This document shows, piece by piece, positions 6,555 to 9,821 of a stretch of DNA of 9,821 bases. The translations under genes and the position numbers were made by a program. Position 1 is the stretch's first letter. Each line of letters opens with the position of its first letter. The notes beneath the pieces were generated by a model. It worked only from the letters and a program-made list of their open reading frames with translations. It did not search any database and was not told the origin of the DNA. Source of the DNA: an uncultured Clostridia bacterium (lineage in GTDB: Bacteria > Bacillota > Clostridia > Lachnospirales > Anaerotignaceae); NCBI GenBank assembly GCA_910587195.1, contig CAJUKL010000050.1, positions 1-9,821 on the forward strand, in the 5' to 3' direction.

Positions 6555-7148
6555 TTAAAATTTTATCAATTTTTTTAAAGATAATTTCAATATTTCTTCT
6601 ACCGTAAGCCCTTCTTGATAACAAGCATGAACCGCTTGTATTGCTTCTTGTTTTCTATAACCTAATGCAGTCAAGGCCTCGATTGCTTCCCATTTTTCAT
6701 TTTTTTCGATTTCCTGTGCAACTTCCAATGGCTGCTCTAATTGTGTTTCCACCTTTACCTTATCTTTTAATTCCAAAACTATCCTTTGTGCAGTCTTTTT
6801 TCCAATTCCCGGCACTTTGCTTAATTCTTTGCTATCCTCTGAAAGAATAGCTAGAATAATTTCTTGGGGTGTCATATTGGATAAAAAGGCTAATGCACCT
6901 TTGGGACCAATTCCAGATACACCAATTAATTGGTAAAAAATATCCTGCTCCTGTTGTGTTAAAAATCCAAAAAGAGAAATATTATCCTCTTTTACATTCA
7001 TAAAAGTATATATCCTAATTTCTTGTGATATTTTTAAAGAAGAAATAGTTGCACTTGAAACATAAATTTTATAACCGATTCCATTACATTCCAATACAAG
7101 AAAAGATTCCGTTTTATAAGTTATTTTTCCTTTTATGTAAGAAATCAA
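6555..7148 (-). CDS. ruvA: Holliday junction DNA helicase subunit RuvA
   Basis: RuvA is the tetrameric Holliday-junction-binding protein that loads RuvB. From the chosen start the protein has 197 residues: an N-terminal OB-fold domain (about 1-63), two helix-hairpin-helix motifs (LIGVSGIGPKGALAF at 74-88 and LSKVPGIGKKTAQRI at 109-123), an acidic linker, and the C-terminal RuvB-contact domain (about 150-190). The TTG at 7148 is preferred because it gives MISYIKGKI, the standard RuvA opening, and has GGTGA 5 nt upstream. An in-frame TTG at 7160 would add four residues not typical of the family. It is the first gene of the ruvA-ruvB-queA operon. No clear promoter was identified in the long upstream region, but a strong hairpin lies 43 nt before the start. 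Confidence 0.96.
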   Translation of the reverse strand: MISYIKGKITYKTESFLVLECNGIGYKIYVSSATISSLKISQEIRIYTFMNVKEDNISLFGFLTQQEQDIFYQLIGVSGIGPKGALAFLSNMTPQEIILAILSEDSKELSKVPGIGKKTAQRIVLELKDKVKVETQLEQPLEVAQEIEKNEKWEAIEALTALGYRKQEAIQAVHACYQEGLTVEEILKLSLKKLIKF

Positions 7149-7190
7149 GTTTTTCACCAACTTTCTTGTTTTAATTTTTTATTGAAATAG

Positions 7191-7235
7191 TGCGACCGCA
7201 ATCCCATTAGCTTTAGATGATGGGTTAAGGTCGCA
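7191..7235 (-). promoter_or_regulatory. Two-step stem-loop in the ruvA leader
   Basis: TGCGACC (7191-7197) pairs with GGTCGCA (7229-7235), and CCCAT (7203-7207) pairs with ATGGG (7220-7224). The two stems are separated by internal loops of 5 and 4 nt. The structure lies in the probable 5' leader of ruvA. No U-run follows directly, but an A/T-rich stretch separates it from the ribosome site. It could be an RNA leader element or the end hairpin of a decayed insertion sequence. Confidence 0.6.
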
Positions 7236-7668
7236 AAATGAGAGATTGTCACAATATATACCATTCTGTAGTGTATAATTCCTGATATGCAATGTATCTA
7301 ATATACTTTGGCAATATATTTTATGGGTGTGTAGCATAAATATATTTTTCTTACTCTGTAAGATATTTCCCTTGTTTTATAAGACCAGAAAAAAATATTT
7401 TTATATATTCAATTACTGTAAATTTACTCTTTCAAAATAGATTAGAATATCATTATCCTACTTTTACTGTTACCCGCTTTTTATCAGCAAGGTGGACACT
7501 ACATAGACACGTTGATTGCCCAAACCCTTTATTTTCCGTTTGTGTTCCCACACCCGATATCAACTATTATCGAAACGTCAAAGTAGTTTTTGAGGTGCTT
7601 ATTTCGGACTTTTTCACCCTCCGAAATGAACGTGAAATGCTTCGCAAAGTGCCTAAAATAAAGGATTT
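7236..7668. other. Long intergenic region without a supported gene
   Basis: No convincing gene was found on either strand. The part from 7236 to about 7450 is very AT-rich. From about 7480 to 7668 the DNA looks richer in GC and C-rich words, unlike the adjacent intergenic DNA. Structures seen are CGATA/TATCG (7555-7572), a perfect 8-bp inverted repeat ATTTCGGA/TCCGAAAT (7601-7627), and flanking GGTGCTT (7594-7600) with AAGTGCC (7647-7653), which pair with two G-U wobbles in plus-strand RNA. The ruvA promoter should lie here on the minus strand, but I could not place it with confidence. Confidence 0.6.
7268..7502. repeat. Imperfect inverted ends enclosing ~235 bp, possible MITE or IS remnant
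   Basis: The left end reads GTAGTGT-n4-TTCCTGATA (7268-7287). The right end, read inward on the other strand, is GTAGTGT-n5-TTGCTGATA (7502-7482). That is 15 of 16 matches in the paired blocks. No flanking target duplication is obvious and no gene lies inside. The pattern could be chance. Confidence 0.25.
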
Positions 7669-9036
7669 CTACGAGGTTTTCTTTTGTATCAACACAATAG
7701 TCTCCACATGGCTACTATGAGGAAACATATCCACAGGTTGTACTATTTTTATTTCATAATTTTCAAGCAGTTTAATATCTCTTGCCATAGTTGCAGGGTC
7801 GCAAGAAACATAAACAATTTTTTGAGGGTTAATTTTTAAAATGGTGTGCACAACATTTTCATCGCAACCTTTTCGTGGTGGGTCTAATACAACAACATCT
7901 GCTTGCAATCCTTTTTTATACAGCATAGGAATAACATCTTCTGCAGCTCCTTGCAAAAATTCTACATTTGAAATCTGATTTCTTTTTGCATTTTTTTTTG
8001 CATCTAGGATTGCTTCTTTTACAATTTCTATTCCCACCACATATTTTGCTTTTTGTGCAAAAAATAAAGACATAGTACCAATACCACAATATAAATCCAG
8101 AACAATTTCATTTCCGCTTAGTTGAGCAAAATCTAATGCCTTTTGATAGAGATTTTTTGTTTGTACAGGATTAACTTGAAAAAATGACAATGGTGAGATT
8201 TCAAATTCTAATTCTCCAATAGTATCTATAATACATTCTTTTCCCCATAACACTTGATTTTGTTTTCCTAATATCACATTCGTTTTTTCTGTATTATAAT
8301 TTAATACAATACTTGTCATACCTTTTATGCTTTGTAGGCGCTGTATTAAGATTTCTTTGTGTGGAAATTTTTTACCATTGATAACCAAGCACACCATAAT
8401 CTGACCAGTTGAAAAACCAACTTTTATCAATATATGACGAAGCAATCCTTTGTGAGTGGTTTCATCATAGATAGAAATAGAATATTCTTTTAAAAATGTT
8501 CTGATAATTGCTAGAATAGTGTCACTTATTTCATGCTGTAAAAAGCATTTTTCTGTATCAATAATTCTATGACTTCTTTTGCCATAAAAACCAATTTTAC
8601 AATCATTTCCTACGGGAAACTGTACTTTATTACGGTATCGCCAATAATCTTTCATTCCTAAAGTTGGCAAAACATCTATAGATTCTATTTTAGCTATTTT
8701 TTGTAGTGCATCTTTTACTTTTTTGGTTTTATATTGTAACTGTTCTTGATAAGAGAGATGTTGTAATTGACAGCCACCACATTTTGTGGCAACTTCGCAA
8801 GGAGGTATAACACGTTCAGGGGAAACTTTGATTATTTTTTGTAGTTTGCCGTAAGCAAAACTTTTTTTAACTTTTACAATTAAGACTTCTATTTCTTCTT
8901 GTGGTAATGCACCTTCTACAAATACAGTAAAGCCATCAATTTTACCAATTCCTTCTCCTGCATTGCCTAAATCATCCACAAGCATGGAATAGCATTTATT
9001 TTTTTCTACAGGTATGTCCATTGTTTTTTTGTTCAT
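7669..9036 (-). CDS. rlmD: 23S rRNA (uracil-5-)-methyltransferase, RumA/RlmCD family
   Basis: This is a predicted SAM-dependent m5U methyltransferase acting on 23S rRNA. In Firmicutes one enzyme of this family often modifies two sites (RlmCD), so the exact symbol is uncertain. From the ATG at 9036 it has 455 residues: a TRAM domain (about 8-70), a 4Fe-4S cluster site (C80, C86, C89 and C164), a Rossmann SAM site DLYCGIGTMSLFFA (314-327), FFQVNP (285-290), the nucleophile Cys412 in SCDPAT, and the catalytic base Glu445 in HVET. All are intact. The ATG at 9036 overlaps the upstream gene's stop as ATGA and has AGGTGA about 10 nt upstream; an in-frame ATG at 9084 lies inside the upstream gene. 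The 3' end borders the unusual intergenic DNA. Confidence 0.95.
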   Translation of the reverse strand: MNKKTMDIPVEKNKCYSMLVDDLGNAGEGIGKIDGFTVFVEGALPQEEIEVLIVKVKKSFAYGKLQKIIKVSPERVIPPCEVATKCGGCQLQHLSYQEQLQYKTKKVKDALQKIAKIESIDVLPTLGMKDYWRYRNKVQFPVGNDCKIGFYGKRSHRIIDTEKCFLQHEISDTILAIIRTFLKEYSISIYDETTHKGLLRHILIKVGFSTGQIMVCLVINGKKFPHKEILIQRLQSIKGMTSIVLNYNTEKTNVILGKQNQVLWGKECIIDTIGELEFEISPLSFFQVNPVQTKNLYQKALDFAQLSGNEIVLDLYCGIGTMSLFFAQKAKYVVGIEIVKEAILDAKKNAKRNQISNVEFLQGAAEDVIPMLYKKGLQADVVVLDPPRKGCDENVVHTILKINPQKIVYVSCDPATMARDIKLLENYEIKIVQPVDMFPHSSHVETIVLIQKKTS

Positions 9037-9644
9037 TCTGCTTTCTTCACCTTTCTTTGTTTTGGTACTTCCCAATAGGGGCAAACTGTTCCTTTACAAA
9101 TACAATATCGACAGCTTGCGGTGCTGCAATTTGCTTTTCCCTGTCCTGTATGGAGCATTTGCCTCATATTTGCAAGTGCCTTACGAACTTCTCGCCGGAT
9201 TGTAATGGTGTTACGAATATCAAACATATAATCTTTATATACAAGTCTACCATATTTGGGACGCACACCGTATATATCTTCAATTAACAAAAAATAGGTT
9301 GCAAGTTGCAATCTATCTCCTGCATGGGGAAACTTGTCCCCTTTAATACTTCCACTTTTTAACTCTACAGGGACAATGGCATTTCCTAGTCTTTTTTGAA
9401 AAATATAATCTGGTTTTCCCTGTATATCATATTTTTTAGAATAGAGTAATTTTCCAAAATTTTTTTCTTTTTTGCTTCCTTTTTGGTCAGCATAAATTAG
9501 CTTATAGCCAAAAAGTCCTTGCCTTTTTTTTCTTTTTCGTATTATCCAACATTGTTCTCTCAACCACAGCAAAAAGAAAAGTACAAAAGGCACATAAGAA
9601 AAAAGCCAATCTATATTTTGGATAGATTTCCAAAAAAGAACCAT
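9033..9644 (-). CDS. Membrane-anchored Cas4-like PD-(D/E)XK nuclease
   Basis: This 203-residue protein has one N-terminal membrane segment (about 14-29) followed by a basic stretch RKRKKR. The nuclease core follows: GKPD (76-79) with Asp79, VPVELKSG (91-98) giving the ExK pair Glu94 and Lys96, and RLQLATYFLL (111-120) with Gln113. This is the catalytic order of Cas4 and related DUF83 proteins. The C-terminus has C173, C178-x2-C181, C183 and C188. With a distant N-terminal cysteine (C32 is a candidate) these could hold an Fe-S cluster as in Cas4, though C32 abuts the membrane segment. AAGGCGGG lies 6 nt before the ATG at 9644. It is 13 nt downstream of a small membrane protein gene and overlaps the methyltransferase gene by 4 nt. 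No CRISPR array or other cas gene is in the window, so this is probably a solo Cas4-family protein with a housekeeping or unknown DNA role. Confidence 0.8.
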   Translation of the reverse strand: MVLFWKSIQNIDWLFSYVPFVLFFLLWLREQCWIIRKRKKRQGLFGYKLIYADQKGSKKEKNFGKLLYSKKYDIQGKPDYIFQKRLGNAIVPVELKSGSIKGDKFPHAGDRLQLATYFLLIEDIYGVRPKYGRLVYKDYMFDIRNTITIRREVRKALANMRQMLHTGQGKANCSTASCRYCICKGTVCPYWEVPKQRKVKKAE

Positions 9645-9657
9645 TTGAATCCCGCCT

Positions 9658-9821
9658 TTATTTTATCAAAAAAATGAGAAAACACACAATAATAACAAGA
9701 ATGACCCCTAGCACAAGAATGGAAACAATTTTTTGCTTTCTTCTTAAATTTTGATATTCTTGTGCATGAAAAGCACGTCCTCTTGCAAAATTAGATTCTC
9801 TTGTTTTAGTTGGTGTTTTAG
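9658..9821 (-). CDS. Small membrane protein, C-terminal 53 residues (5' end outside window)
   Basis: The frame is open from the right edge of the window to a TAA at 9658-9660. The visible part is a polar basic region (KTPTKTRESNFARGRAFHAQ onward, then LRRKQK) followed by one strong hydrophobic segment at about residues 31-52 and a terminal Lys. This is a C-terminal tail-anchor arrangement with the basic side inward. I do not recognise the family. It ends 13 nt before the Cas4-like gene, whose ribosome site begins right after this stop, so the two are probably co-transcribed. Two adjacent membrane-associated products may work together, but nothing here shows it. Confidence 0.6.
   Translation of the reverse strand, partial: KTPTKTRESNFARGRAFHAQEYQNLRRKQKIVSILVLGVILVIIVCFLIFLIK

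Noticed and set aside
7525..7668. Minus-strand frame of about 48 codons just after the methyltransferase stop (LVEILYFRHF onward)
   Set aside because: It has no start codon or ribosome site, is short, and shows no recognised similarity. It is in another frame, so a frameshifted extension of the methyltransferase is unlikely: that protein is already full length.
9014..9287. Plus-strand frames opposite the Cas4-like gene
   Set aside because: They lie antisense to a gene with clear catalytic motifs and have no ribosome site or conserved features.

Overview
The window is AT-rich, with every intact gene on the minus strand. The gene families and the ruvA-ruvB-queA order point to a low-GC Firmicute, most likely a gut-type Clostridia (Lachnospiraceae-like). 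This is inferred from gene content and style; no taxonomic marker is present.

Read in the direction of transcription (high to low coordinates), the window opens with the 3' end of a small single-span membrane protein. A membrane-anchored Cas4/PD-(D/E)XK-type nuclease follows, then a RumA/RlmCD-type 23S rRNA uracil methyltransferase. These three form a tight operon, with gaps or overlaps of 13 nt and 4 nt. About 520 bp of non-coding DNA comes next (7149-7668). It contains several inverted repeats, a segment that looks unlike its surroundings, and a strong hairpin just upstream of ruvA. The ruvA-ruvB-queA operon follows (Holliday junction branch migration and queuosine tRNA modification). RuvA and RuvB both appear to start at non-ATG codons.

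A good sigma-A promoter (4374-4402) then drives a PilZ-domain gene, a predicted c-di-GMP receptor. Downstream lies a three-gene operon: an HSL-type esterase, a condensation-fold acyltransferase with an HHxxxDG motif, and a zinc-ribbon protein with six membrane spans (DUF6320-like). The last two junctions of this operon are only 8 nt and 4 nt. An acyl-removing enzyme, an acyl-transferring enzyme and a membrane protein in one operon suggest an uncharacterised acyl-ester pathway at the membrane. This is the most interesting candidate system here.

The left end (1-671) is an accessory, non-coding zone. It holds the 3' end of a plus-strand transposase resembling IS1 (1-197), two direct copies of a ~130 bp repeat 202 bp apart, and several strong hairpins. 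No CRISPR array, rRNA or tRNA was seen.
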